Part shown: positions 29,328-38,309 of the stretch, piece after piece
How the letters are laid out: each line of letters opens with the position of its first letter
Position numbering within the stretch: the stretch's first letter is position 1
From: SAR324 cluster bacterium
GTDB lineage: Bacteria; SAR324; NAC60-12
Direction of reading: 5' to 3'
NCBI GenBank assembly: GCA_015232315.1
Contig: JADFZZ010000001.1
Location: forward strand, 144,835-208,834
Length of the DNA stretch: 64,000 bases
Program-made: the position numbers and the translations under genes
The notes under the pieces: generated by a model
Told to the model about the DNA's origin: nothing
Seen by the model: the letters and a program-made list of their open reading frames with translations, nothing else
The model's database searches: none

Positions 29328-30632
29328 TTATAAAATTTCCAAACCGAGGATTGTCAGATCATCTTCATATCTGCCAGTGGTCGAATGTTCACGTCCAATG
29401 CCATAGAGTTGCTCAATGATTTGCTCTACGGGTTTCTCGATATGAGGCAAAAGTTTGTTTCTGATTTGATAAGGGTGAAGCATTTCATTTTTATGATTGA
29501 GCGTTTCAGTCAGCGCGTCCGTGAACATGATAAACTTGTCTCCGGGAACCATCTGAATGGTTTGTTCCTCATATTCCGCAAGAGGGTAACTGAACGTTCC
29601 GACGACAGTCCCGTGTGTTTTCAGAAACTCAATCTTGCCCTGTTGCGGGCGTATCCATAAGTTTGCGGGCGTTCCGGCATTGGTGTAAGTCAGCGTGTTG
29701 CCGGAGGGATCCAGCAATGCGTAGGTCATGCAGGCAAACTTATGATTTTTCAGTTTTTCCTTGATGTAACTGTTCGTCAACGAGATGGCTCTGGCGGTTG
29801 ATTCTCCGGATTGGCGCGCATAGGAAAAAGTGAACAGAAAGGTAAAGGCCAGTAACGACGCGGAAATTCCATGTCCCATGACATCGCCAATCACCAGGCC
29901 GACCTTTTGGTCATCCATCTGAAAAACATCATAAAAATCGCCGCCAATCAGATCTGTGGTTTCATATTTATGGGCAAAGTGGATGTTGGGAATTTGAGGA
30001 AATTCCTGGGGCAAAATCACCTTCTGGGTTTCACGAGCCAGTTGCAGTTCCTCCAGCATTCGGCTTTGCTGGCTGTGAATTTGTGCATGAGATAACTCAA
30101 GTTCCCTGAATTTTTCTTCCAGTATGAGTCGGGTCTGATTGAGTTCATTTTCATGCCGCATCCGCCGGAGTGTTTCTTCTTCCAGTTCAATAATCGTTTT
30201 TTTCAGTTCTACAGTACGCTGATCCACCATCTGTTCCAGGTTGATGCGGTTCCAGTGAGCTGTCAGCAACGCCTGGATCCTGGCCAGCAGGACAGCGCTA
30301 TGGATGGGTTTGTTGACAAAATCTGACGCGCCAATGCTGAAACTTTGAGCAACCAGTTGTTCGCTGATGTCTCCGGTCAGCATGATGACAGGTATCTTTC
30401 CAAATTGAGGATGTCGCTTAAGATCCTGTAGCAAATTGAGTCCGCTGACACCCGGCATGTGGATGTCCAGCAGGATCAGATCAAACTGGTCTGATTGCAG
30501 AATCGGAAACAAAAACTCGGAACGGACAATAAATTTAGGAATGTAGTCATGATCTTTCAGCAAGGTGACCAGAAACTCCACCGTTTGCCGATCATCATCG
30601 ACTACCAGAATTTTAGCTTTTTGAGGGGACAT
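29328..30632 (-). CDS. Response regulator with PP2C (RsbU/SpoIIE-type) phosphatase output
   Basis: A receiver-controlled serine phosphatase that should act on an anti-sigma-factor antagonist or similar phosphoprotein. The receiver (about 5-125) has the acidic Asp-Asp in VVDDDR, phospho-acceptor Asp56 (LILLDIHMPG) and Lys in NKPIH. A coiled coil (about 130-200) links to the PPM domain (about 215-434), with metal motifs GGDFYDV, GDVMGHG, TDALTE and DDLTILGLEI. I start at ATG 30632 (MSPQKAKILVVDDD); the open frame upstream overlaps the previous gene. It follows the cNMP-domain kinase by about 10 bases, so that kinase is a likely phosphodonor. No anti-sigma gene is visible nearby. Confidence 0.93.
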   Translation of the reverse strand: MSPQKAKILVVDDDRQTVEFLVTLLKDHDYIPKFIVRSEFLFPILQSDQFDLILLDIHMPGVSGLNLLQDLKRHPQFGKIPVIMLTGDISEQLVAQSFSIGASDFVNKPIHSAVLLARIQALLTAHWNRINLEQMVDQRTVELKKTIIELEEETLRRMRHENELNQTRLILEEKFRELELSHAQIHSQQSRMLEELQLARETQKVILPQEFPQIPNIHFAHKYETTDLIGGDFYDVFQMDDQKVGLVIGDVMGHGISASLLAFTFLFTFSYARQSGESTARAISLTNSYIKEKLKNHKFACMTYALLDPSGNTLTYTNAGTPANLWIRPQQGKIEFLKTHGTVVGTFSYPLAEYEEQTIQMVPGDKFIMFTDALTETLNHKNEMLHPYQIRNKLLPHIEKPVEQIIEQLYGIGREHSTTGRYEDDLTILGLEIL

Positions 30633-30642
30633 AGAGGCCTTT

Positions 30643-32565
30643 TTAATCCAGAACAGGAAGAAATGTTGAAACAAGGGTCTGAATTTTATTTGAGTCTCCA
30701 GCAAACACGGCGTCCTTCAACTCCAGTACGAAAGCCTTTGAAAGGCCTTTTTCAGAAGACAGATAGTGGTCAATTCGTCCAATGGATTCAAGCAGTGTTG
30801 CACCATCATACACAGGAATCTGCAAGAGATGATTCAGTTCCATACGTAGCTTCTGTTTGATTTCTAACGGCAGTGTGCCCTCCTGTTTCAGTGATTCCTG
30901 TTCAATGTCTGATCGTTTGAGATATTTTGCCAGTACAGGCATCAGCATGGCGTGATCTACCGGTTTGATCAGATAATCGTTGATTCCGGCTTCAAGTGCG
31001 GATTTTTGCTGTTCCACGAACGCATGGGCCGATATTGCCACGACAGGAATCCGCTGAAACTGGGGATATTGTCGGATAATACGGGTGGCCTCCAAGCCAT
31101 CCATACCGGGCATCTGCATGTCCATCAAAATCAGATCAGGAATTTCCTGTCTTACTGCGGAAATTGCTTCGTGTCCGTTTTTTGCCAGCACAGGCTCAAT
31201 TCCAAGATCACGAAAAAGCACCATCATCATTTCCTGGTTCATGAGGTTGTCTTCCACCAGCAGGACTTTGTTATCACTGGAAAAATGGAGGTCTGAAAAT
31301 GAATTTTCAGAGGCCTTCATATCAAAAGCGCCCTTGGTCAGTGGCAGAAACACTGAAAAAGTTGAGCCTTTACCCACCTGGCTTTCCACTTGAATTTCAC
31401 CGCCCAGCAAATCGACCAGCACTCTTGTGATGGAAAGTCCAAGCCCCGTTCCCTGAAAATCATCGGGTATGTCATGAATCTGCTCAAAATTTTCAAAAAT
31501 GAGTTCCAGTTTTTCTTCAGGAATCCCTATTCCCTGATCCACGACCTGAAAGATGAGCCAGTCCATGTTGCAACTCACCACCAGCATCACAGATTTTCCT
31601 TCAGGAGTGAATTTCAGCGCATTGCTGAGCAAATTCATGAGTATCTGATTGAGTTTGGTGCGGTCGGTGATGATCACAGACGGCAGATCGGGCGCGATTT
31701 CATAGGTGAATTCAATGCCCTTCTGCAACGCGGTGGCCTTGTTGATGTGATAGATCCCCTGAATCAGCAATTTCAGATTCAACGGACCTGTCAGGATTTC
31801 CAGTTTACCAGCCTCAATTTTTGCCAGATCCAGAATGTTATTGATCAATTCGGACAGGTTTTGTCCACTGGTCCGGATGTTTTCCATGTATTGTAAAATC
31901 TCTCCGGGCAAGTCATATTCTTTCGCTTTTTTGAGCACAATTCCGCCGAATCCGATGATCGCGTTCAGTGGCGTTCGGATTTCATGGCTCATGTTGGCCA
32001 GAAACTGTGTTTTGGCGTGGTTGGCTGTTTCCGCATGATCTTTGGCTTGTTGAAGTTTTGCGGTCATTTCATGCAGTTGCCGATTCAATATCTCAAACTG
32101 CCGGGCTTTGTGAGTGATCAGGGAAAGCTTGTCGCTGAGCACAACCGCAAAAATTCGGTAAAACAGGCTTTCCAGTGTATCTACAGCAAGATTGGTGTAT
32201 TCCTGAATATCTCTGACCTGAATGCTGAACAGGTCTACCGGGGTCTGGGCAACTACGGTATTCACGGAAGGGCGGGTTGAGATCACCGCCATTTCTCCAA
32301 AAATATCCCCTTTTCTGCGCAGATGCATGAGCAATTCACCCAGCGAATAGACACTCACCACACCTCGATTGAGCAGGAAAATACGATCATTCAAGGAGCC
32401 TTCTTCCATCAGCACCGTGCCCGCTGGGTATTTCTCGAGCCTGGAAAGCGGGACAATCTGTGCAAGAAAGTCTTCAGGAAGGTTATTGAACAACCTGGAT
32501 TCCTGAAGATATTTGAGAACTTCCAGGTTTTCCTGAATGAGTTTATCGGATTTATCAGGCATCAT
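30643..32565 (-). CDS. Cytosolic hybrid kinase with cyclic-nucleotide-binding-like domain
   Basis: A 640-residue kinase with no membrane segment. The N-terminal CNB-like domain (about 20-135) has [16 protein letters not shown] and FGEMAVIST. Where the phosphate-binding cassette normally places Arg (PRSA) this has PSVN, so cAMP binding is doubtful. HisKA His194 ([16 protein letters not shown]) is followed by the ATPase ([25 protein letters not shown]). The receiver has Asp482 ([13 protein letters not shown]). A C-terminal helical domain ([17 protein letters not shown]) matches the kinase at 26949. GTG 32571 and ATG 32562 are alternative starts. It lies between another hybrid kinase and the PP2C regulator. 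Confidence 0.9.
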   Translation of the reverse strand: MMPDKSDKLIQENLEVLKYLQESRLFNNLPEDFLAQIVPLSRLEKYPAGTVLMEEGSLNDRIFLLNRGVVSVYSLGELLMHLRRKGDIFGEMAVISTRPSVNTVVAQTPVDLFSIQVRDIQEYTNLAVDTLESLFYRIFAVVLSDKLSLITHKARQFEILNRQLHEMTAKLQQAKDHAETANHAKTQFLANMSHEIRTPLNAIIGFGGIVLKKAKEYDLPGEILQYMENIRTSGQNLSELINNILDLAKIEAGKLEILTGPLNLKLLIQGIYHINKATALQKGIEFTYEIAPDLPSVIITDRTKLNQILMNLLSNALKFTPEGKSVMLVVSCNMDWLIFQVVDQGIGIPEEKLELIFENFEQIHDIPDDFQGTGLGLSITRVLVDLLGGEIQVESQVGKGSTFSVFLPLTKGAFDMKASENSFSDLHFSSDNKVLLVEDNLMNQEMMMVLFRDLGIEPVLAKNGHEAISAVRQEIPDLILMDMQMPGMDGLEATRIIRQYPQFQRIPVVAISAHAFVEQQKSALEAGINDYLIKPVDHAMLMPVLAKYLKRSDIEQESLKQEGTLPLEIKQKLRMELNHLLQIPVYDGATLLESIGRIDHYLSSEKGLSKAFVLELKDAVFAGDSNKIQTLVSTFLPVLD

Positions 32566-32616
32566 AGGCACTCACAGAATTGCTAAAGTTATCCAGAGGG
32601 TAAACATGAAATGGAA

Positions 32617-35175
32617 TCATATTTCCGTACGCAAGCAGGTTTTCAGGATTGACATCAATTGACTGGATTCTAACGGTTTGGTCAAATAGTAATCGGCACC
32701 GCTAAGCATGGCTTGTCGTTGCTGATCTGTGAAGGCATCTGCCGAAAGGCCAATGATCGGAATTGTGATGAACATATCCATGGCACGAATTTTTTGAATG
32801 GCCTCCAGACCATCCATCACAGGCATGTGCATATCCATCAGGATAACATCGGGTAATATTCCTGAATGGGAAAGTTCATGCAGTTTTTGGATTCCGGTCT
32901 GTCCATTATCAGCAAGTACGATTTCCAAACCGATTTCCTCAAACAGTGCTTTGATCACTTCCTGGTTCATCAGATTGTCTTCACACACAAGAATACAGTT
33001 ATCTTTCGCAAACGGGACATCCCAAATTACATCCGCCTCAATCGTATGCTCCGGGACATCTGCGGGAATGAATGGTATCCGCAGGACAAAGGTGCTTCCA
33101 CCACCGGGAGTATCTTCCAGTTGAATATTGCCATTCAACAACCGTGTGATTTTTTCCACAATGGTCAATCCAAGGCCTGATCCGCCAAACTTGCGGGTGA
33201 TGGTTCCATCGGCCTGTTCAAAAGGCAGAAAAATCGTTTGTTTTTTTTCATCCGGGATCCCCATCCCCTGATCAATAACGTGGAATATCAGCCATCCTTC
33301 ATTGACTTTTGTTGTCAGACAGACTCGTTTTCCATCAGAGGTGAATTTGATCGCATTGCCCAGCAAATTGATCAGAATCTGGCGTAATTTACCTCGATCG
33401 GAATGAATATATACTGGAAAGTCCGGATCAATCAGGTTTTCATACCGTAAGTGTTTTTCACTGGCCTGTAGATGATGCAGTCCAAAAATTTCGTTGATCA
33501 GCGCCTTCACGTTGAAGGCTTCAGATTGAATCTCCATTTTACCGGATTCAATTTTGGTCAGATCCAGAATGTTGTTGACCAGTTCAGTCAGACCGATACC
33601 CGCTCGATAAATATTATCCAGATAATGCTGAACTTTCCCGGACAGGCCCAGGCTGTCTTTTTGTTTCAACAGGATACTGCTGAAACCATTGATTGAATTC
33701 AGCGGAGTTCGGATTTCATGACTCATGTTGGCCAGAAAAATACTTTTTGCCGCATTGGCTTTTTCAGCGTTTTCTTTTTCGGAAAGTAATTTCTGATGGG
33801 TGAGTTGATGCTGGGAAACTTCTGTAAGCAATGCTTTTGTCCGTGATTCTATCTGTTTTTCCAGGTTTTCATTGAAACTCTTGAGTTGCAAAGAACTCTG
33901 ATGCAATTGTTTAGACAATGTTTCGACTTTCACAAAACTGGAGGAAAATTTCTGTGAAAGCAAATGAGCCTGACTGAGAATCAGAAAAAAAACACCCACA
34001 GGTCCCAGATACATGGTGTGAATGATTTGATTTGCATGGAGAGTGTCCTGAAGGAACGCCAGAAAAGCGGCCAGAAACCCCATAAAAAAAATGAAGGAAC
34101 CCTCCTCTCGCTTGCGGATAATTCCGAGCATGAGCTTGATATAATAGATTCCCGCAACCAGTACGATCATTTCAAACAGCAATGGCCCCCATGAATAGAG
34201 AACTGGAGGCATCAGGATAATGCTGGCAGTAAAAACAATGGAAATCCCGTAACACCATTTAATGATCCGGGATTGGGGATGTTCTGGAAAAACAGAATGG
34301 AAAAAACTGAGAAATAATGGAAATGAAAAATACATGGATACATATTCCATAGACAGTTGCAGTTCCCATGGAATGTCTGGAAACATCATGGTGATATAGC
34401 GTTCTCCGGTGGAAATGTTGCGTATTGCCACCACCAGACAGAAAATTGCGAAATACAGTGCTGATTTATCCTTTCTGCGCATGTAAAATAGTCCAAAGTG
34501 ATACATGAACATGATCACCAGTGCTCCCAGCAGAAACAGATGAAGCGCAATGTTCATTTCCCGGGCGTTGTTTATCTGAGAAGAAACACCCAGTTCCAGT
34601 TGTTCCCAGAGTCCACCCTTGCGGTAATGAAAGTTGGAGACATGAATCACGATCTCCAGTTGTGACGAAGATTCAGGAATATGAATAACATGAGGGCGAA
34701 AATCAGGTGTTGAATTCTTTTCTGAAAGCCCCGGGGATCCATTACCTGTCAGAAAGTTTTGATTCACGAACAGGGAATAAGCGGTAGACGCGTTCATCAG
34801 TTTGAACGATAAATCAGGATAGGAATGTCCCAACAGAATCACCAGACGGTAAGTCGCGTATCCTGTTCCACCTACAGTATTTCCGGAAATCCTGTGGTCA
34901 TTCCATACGCCTGGAACTTTCATCATTCCAGTTCTTTCCGGAGGGGATCTCCGGTGGAAATCTTCAGGCATGATGAACTGTTCATAATAAAATTCCCAGT
35001 CTCCATCCAGATTGATATTTCCCTGGTTTTCCAGATCCCAGTCCCTCAGATCAAGCACACCATTCACAGCAACAGGATGAGGCGAGACGGTTCCCTGTAT
35101 CTGGGCAAACGCAGACAACGACAGTATCGTGAAAAAATGGCAGAAAAGGAAAAATACATGGAAAAATAATTTCAT
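32617..35175 (-). CDS. 7TM (DISM) hybrid histidine kinase
   Basis: An 852-residue membrane kinase. It has a signal peptide (KLFFHVFFLFCHFFTILSLS) and a periplasmic carbohydrate-binding-like beta domain, 7TMR-DISMED2 style (LDLRDWDLENQGNINLDGDWEF in its key positions). Seven helices follow (about 212-400). HisKA has His486 ([16 protein letters not shown]), then the ATPase (NAIKF, DQGMGIPDEKK, GSGLGLTIV) and a receiver with Asp781. I prefer ATG 35175 because the signal peptide starts there. An ATG at 35247 overlaps the stop of the glycosyltransferase gene (ATGA), so coupling at that start is possible. Its domain order resembles the cyclase fusion at 17813 without the cyclase. Confidence 0.92.
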   Translation of the reverse strand: MKLFFHVFFLFCHFFTILSLSAFAQIQGTVSPHPVAVNGVLDLRDWDLENQGNINLDGDWEFYYEQFIMPEDFHRRSPPERTGMMKVPGVWNDHRISGNTVGGTGYATYRLVILLGHSYPDLSFKLMNASTAYSLFVNQNFLTGNGSPGLSEKNSTPDFRPHVIHIPESSSQLEIVIHVSNFHYRKGGLWEQLELGVSSQINNAREMNIALHLFLLGALVIMFMYHFGLFYMRRKDKSALYFAIFCLVVAIRNISTGERYITMMFPDIPWELQLSMEYVSMYFSFPLFLSFFHSVFPEHPQSRIIKWCYGISIVFTASIILMPPVLYSWGPLLFEMIVLVAGIYYIKLMLGIIRKREEGSFIFFMGFLAAFLAFLQDTLHANQIIHTMYLGPVGVFFLILSQAHLLSQKFSSSFVKVETLSKQLHQSSLQLKSFNENLEKQIESRTKALLTEVSQHQLTHQKLLSEKENAEKANAAKSIFLANMSHEIRTPLNSINGFSSILLKQKDSLGLSGKVQHYLDNIYRAGIGLTELVNNILDLTKIESGKMEIQSEAFNVKALINEIFGLHHLQASEKHLRYENLIDPDFPVYIHSDRGKLRQILINLLGNAIKFTSDGKRVCLTTKVNEGWLIFHVIDQGMGIPDEKKQTIFLPFEQADGTITRKFGGSGLGLTIVEKITRLLNGNIQLEDTPGGGSTFVLRIPFIPADVPEHTIEADVIWDVPFAKDNCILVCEDNLMNQEVIKALFEEIGLEIVLADNGQTGIQKLHELSHSGILPDVILMDMHMPVMDGLEAIQKIRAMDMFITIPIIGLSADAFTDQQRQAMLSGADYYLTKPLESSQLMSILKTCLRTEI

Positions 35176-35243
35176 GATCCAAATGAATGAGAAGGTTACC
35201 CTGCGAAACTCACTAAAATGATCTGAATCTCCGTGAGTCTGTA

Positions 35244-36338
35244 TCATCTGGCAGGAAATTCATCAACTATAGTTGCTGATATTTTATCATGGAACGCGTC
35301 AATAACGGTGAGAACCTGATCGGGTGTGATGTCCGTCATGCATTGCAAGGGTGGAGTCAGCTTACAGTGGCCTTTACCCGTTTTGCTACAGGGACGGCAG
35401 GGCAGTTGAGATTCAATCAACCGGCTTTGCAGTAAAAAGGGCGCAAAGCCAAATTCCCGGACGGTTGGGCCGAAAATGAGCATTGCCGGAGTTCCTACCG
35501 CTTCCGCCATGTGTCCCAGGGACGTGTCATTGCTGACGAGAAACCGGGCATGTCGCAATAAAGCGGCTGTTGCCAACGGCGATAGCTTCCCGGAAAGATT
35601 GATCACCTGTTCGCCGAAATGAGCTTCCAGTTTTTCTGCTTCAGGTTCTCCCGGGCCACCGATCAACACAATCCTGTCCTGGCGCATGAGGAGATTCCGA
35701 ATCAGTTCCTGAAAATATGCCAGCGGCCATTGTTTCAAGGGAAACGATGCTGATGGTCCGGCACAAACAAACGTGCCTGTCCGCAGACCATGTTGCCGCA
35801 TCAGCTCCTGAATGGTTTGACGATCCTTGTCTGACGGATAAAGTTCGGTATGACTGGCCAGGCGTGATCCCGTTTCACGTTGAAGCGGTTGCAAATAATA
35901 TTCACGTTGGGAAAGGGCGTTTTTGAGCAGGTTGATTCGGGCATGGACCAGCAGGTTCCGTTTCAGGTTCCGTTTGGGAAATCGCCAGACTGTGACATCA
36001 TGTTTTGTGCCGAAACCCCTCAAATTCCAGCAGATCCAGCGACTGCGAAGAGAGCCATGCAGATCATAAATCAGATCAAATTGTTGTTGTTTCAGGCGTT
36101 GAATGAGTTGCTGTAGCTCTGACCAGGATTCTTTGCGTGGATGAAACAGGTAGTCATCAATGTAGGGGTTGTTGCACAGGATTTCGCCAAAGCCCCGGGA
36201 GGTGAGCAATGTGACATGGCATTCAGGCGCAATTTTTTTAATTTCACGAAACACCGGAGTTGTCAGGACAAGGTCTCCGAGTGAGCTGAAGCGAATGACA
36301 AGAATTCTTGCAGGAAATGAGGAGGCTCTGTTTTTCAT
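35244..36338 (-). CDS. Family 9 glycosyltransferase (LPS heptosyltransferase-like)
   Basis: Transfers ADP-heptose to the lipopolysaccharide core, at the inner face of the inner membrane. The N-terminal Rossmann motif is ARILVIRFSSLGDLVLTTPV. The donor-site blocks are GPSASFPLKQWP, VLIGGPGEPEAEKL and the SNDTSLGHMAEAVGTPAMLIFGP region (key DTSLGHMAEA). The C-terminal Cys cluster C-xxC...C...CM (RPCSKTGKGHCK, LQCMTDI) is common in this family. I start at ATG 36338; GTG 36398, ATG 36374 and ATG 36362 are also in frame. The hybrid kinase frame overlaps its stop. Which heptose position it adds cannot be read. Confidence 0.85.
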   Translation of the reverse strand: MKNRASSFPARILVIRFSSLGDLVLTTPVFREIKKIAPECHVTLLTSRGFGEILCNNPYIDDYLFHPRKESWSELQQLIQRLKQQQFDLIYDLHGSLRSRWICWNLRGFGTKHDVTVWRFPKRNLKRNLLVHARINLLKNALSQREYYLQPLQRETGSRLASHTELYPSDKDRQTIQELMRQHGLRTGTFVCAGPSASFPLKQWPLAYFQELIRNLLMRQDRIVLIGGPGEPEAEKLEAHFGEQVINLSGKLSPLATAALLRHARFLVSNDTSLGHMAEAVGTPAMLIFGPTVREFGFAPFLLQSRLIESQLPCRPCSKTGKGHCKLTPPLQCMTDITPDQVLTVIDAFHDKISATIVDEFPAR

Positions 36339-36416
36339 AAAATTTGCATTAACTCCAGCCATAGTGGTTGCCATAGTCAAACATGGCAAATTATTCACCT
36401 CAACTCAGGTACCATC

Positions 36417-36797
36417 ATGGATATACGACATCTTCCGCTCCATCCGCTGCCCGGAAAAAGTTCTGTGACCTCAAGCTGGCAAAATCTTTCTGAAAATATG
36501 GGACAGGGGTTAAGCCTTGATCAAATCAAACAGTTTCGCAACGACTTTGAAAAGGAATCCACTGCGCTTCATCAACTGGACACCGGAGAACATCAGGCCT
36601 TGCTGGTCACCATGTATGAAGGCACAGAAAAACTGCTGAATAAAAATATCAGTCCCTTTGAAGTGACGTCCTATCTGGAAAATCTGAAATCAAATGCCAG
36701 GGAACTCCACCAGCAGGGCGTTTCCATTCATGAATTCAGACACTCACTCAACTGGCGTTCCCAAAGCACCCTTGCCGACATGATTCATAAAACTTGA
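36417..36797 (+). CDS. Small hypothetical helical protein
   Basis: 126 residues with no signal or membrane segment. The sequence appears all-helical after residue 20 (LSENMGQGLSLDQIKQFRND, YEGTEKLLNKNISPFEV, LENLKSNARELHQQGV). It is divergent from the heptosyltransferase, with a short shared promoter space. CAGG precedes the ATG. I do not recognise it; a protein-interaction or effector-chaperone-like role is possible but unsupported. Confidence 0.55.
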   Translation: MDIRHLPLHPLPGKSSVTSSWQNLSENMGQGLSLDQIKQFRNDFEKESTALHQLDTGEHQALLVTMYEGTEKLLNKNISPFEVTSYLENLKSNARELHQQGVSIHEFRHSLNWRSQSTLADMIHKT

Positions 36798-36850
36798 ATT
36801 CATGCCTGCTGTAAATAATTTGGTGATGAAATCCTGTGATCCGCCACGAT

Positions 36851-36915
36851 GTCATCCCCGTGAAAACGGGGATCCAGGAGTGCGCCGATGGATTCCGTGT
36901 CAAGCACGGAATGAC
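36851..36915. repeat. Dispersed intergenic repeat, GTCATCCCCGTGAAAACGGGG type
   Basis: Two stems, CCCCGT/ACGGGG and TTCCGTG/CACGGAA, bracketed by GTCAT and ATGAC. This is the same class as 13146-13173 and 43669-43744. It sits between convergent genes. Confidence 0.65.
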
Positions 36916-36968
36916 ACCGCGCGATGGCTTGAATCGGTTGCCGTCACCAGAAAATTTACAGCAACAAT

Positions 36969-38309
36969 TCATGCGCCACTGATAGACATTTTTTCCACCT
37001 TGAATGCCGGTGCAAGAATAGAACTGCGGTCATCAATTTCATCGGCAATCATGTGGATATTTCGTAGCATGTCCATGAAAGTGCTGGCGATGGTGAATTC
37101 ATTGACCGGTTCCGCCAGTTTTCCATTACGAATCCAGATTCCCTGCGCCCCCCTTGAATAATCTCCTGTGGTCAGGTTGGCCCCCTGACCTGACATGAAA
37201 GTCAGGTACAATCCATCTTTCACACTTTCAATCAGTTCCTGTTCTGTCACATTGCCCGGTCGCAACAGCAGATTGGAGATTCCGCTGGCATGGCCGGTGG
37301 TGGTCATTCCCATTTTTTTTGCGGAATACGTGGACAGCATGTAATTTTTCAGGGTGCCTTCCTCAATCAGCACCAGCGGTTTGGCTTTAACACCCTCACT
37401 GTCAAAATAACGGCTCCCGAGTTTTTCAGGCATCAGTGGATCATCCATCAGATAAATTTCTGAACTCGCAATGGATTCATTGAGCTTGTCCGCCAGAAAA
37501 GAATGTTTCCGGAACACATTTTCTCCCATGAGCGCGCCCGCCAGATTGCCAATGAAACTGCGTGCCATTTCGGGGCTGAAAACCACTGGAACTTCCGTGC
37601 TCTTTGGCTTGACCGCTCCGATTTTTCGCAAAACCCGTTCACGGGTGATTTCCGCGATTTTGTCGAGAGAATCCAGTTTGTGATAGCGGCGATTGCAACT
37701 GTACCAGCCATCGGTCTGTTTCCGTGCGGTATTGATTCCCGCGGGATCATGGTCTTCCACAAAGGCCGAGATGCCGATATTGAAGATGTTTTTGGTGTTT
37801 CCATCCGCAAAACCGTTACTGTCCGCATAGACCGAATGAGAGATACTGTCGGTGTAATAGGATTGTTCGGAATTGAGACGCGCATCCAGTTTCAGCACTT
37901 TCTGTTCGAGTTCCATCGCCTGCCTGATTTTTTCTGAGGCCTCATACGACTCATAAGCAGGATCCACAAAATCCAGATTGCCTTCCGCACGACCCTGGAG
38001 TTCTGGATCAGGCAGGCAGTAAAACGGATCTTCGCCCATAAAGGGCAATGATCCGAGGGTGTCAATGATCAACGGTTTCAAGACCTCAATTCTTAAATCA
38101 TTGGATGAAACGGAGGATCGTTTCTGGTCTTTTGCGACAATGACATGGACGCCGGTTGAGCGTGCGTCTTTCAGCAATTCGATTTTTTGTTCCCTGATTT
38201 CAACCTGAAACGACACCGCGCTGCCCAGCGTTACGGTCACCTGTTCCGCACCCTGTTTTCTTGAAAACTCAATAATTTCCCGTGCCAGTTCCTTATATTC
38301 CGCAATCAC
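36969..38309 (-). CDS. pmbA: TldE/PmbA subunit of TldD-TldE metalloprotease
   Basis: The non-metal subunit of the TldD/TldE heterodimer, which cleaves unfolded or modified peptides (known in microcin B17 maturation and CcdA turnover). The 446-residue sequence has family blocks IEFSRKQGAEQVTVTLGSAV, STEVPVVFSPEMARSF, YFDSEGVKAKPLVLIEEG and TTGDYSRGAQGIWIRNGKL. It lacks the HExxxH zinc site, as expected. The start is GTG at 38309, overlapping the tldD stop (GTGA), with AGGAGG just upstream. Translational coupling with tldD fits a fixed subunit ratio. Confidence 0.93.
   Translation of the reverse strand: MIAEYKELAREIIEFSRKQGAEQVTVTLGSAVSFQVEIREQKIELLKDARSTGVHVIVAKDQKRSSVSSNDLRIEVLKPLIIDTLGSLPFMGEDPFYCLPDPELQGRAEGNLDFVDPAYESYEASEKIRQAMELEQKVLKLDARLNSEQSYYTDSISHSVYADSNGFADGNTKNIFNIGISAFVEDHDPAGINTARKQTDGWYSCNRRYHKLDSLDKIAEITRERVLRKIGAVKPKSTEVPVVFSPEMARSFIGNLAGALMGENVFRKHSFLADKLNESIASSEIYLMDDPLMPEKLGSRYFDSEGVKAKPLVLIEEGTLKNYMLSTYSAKKMGMTTTGHASGISNLLLRPGNVTEQELIESVKDGLYLTFMSGQGANLTTGDYSRGAQGIWIRNGKLAEPVNEFTIASTFMDMLRNIHMIADEIDDRSSILAPAFKVEKMSISGA

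Noticed and set aside
29074..29406. Plus-strand 110-codon frame with RYFAGFQTVVDKEDARII
   Set aside because: Overlaps both kinase and phosphatase genes and has no start signal; likely chance.
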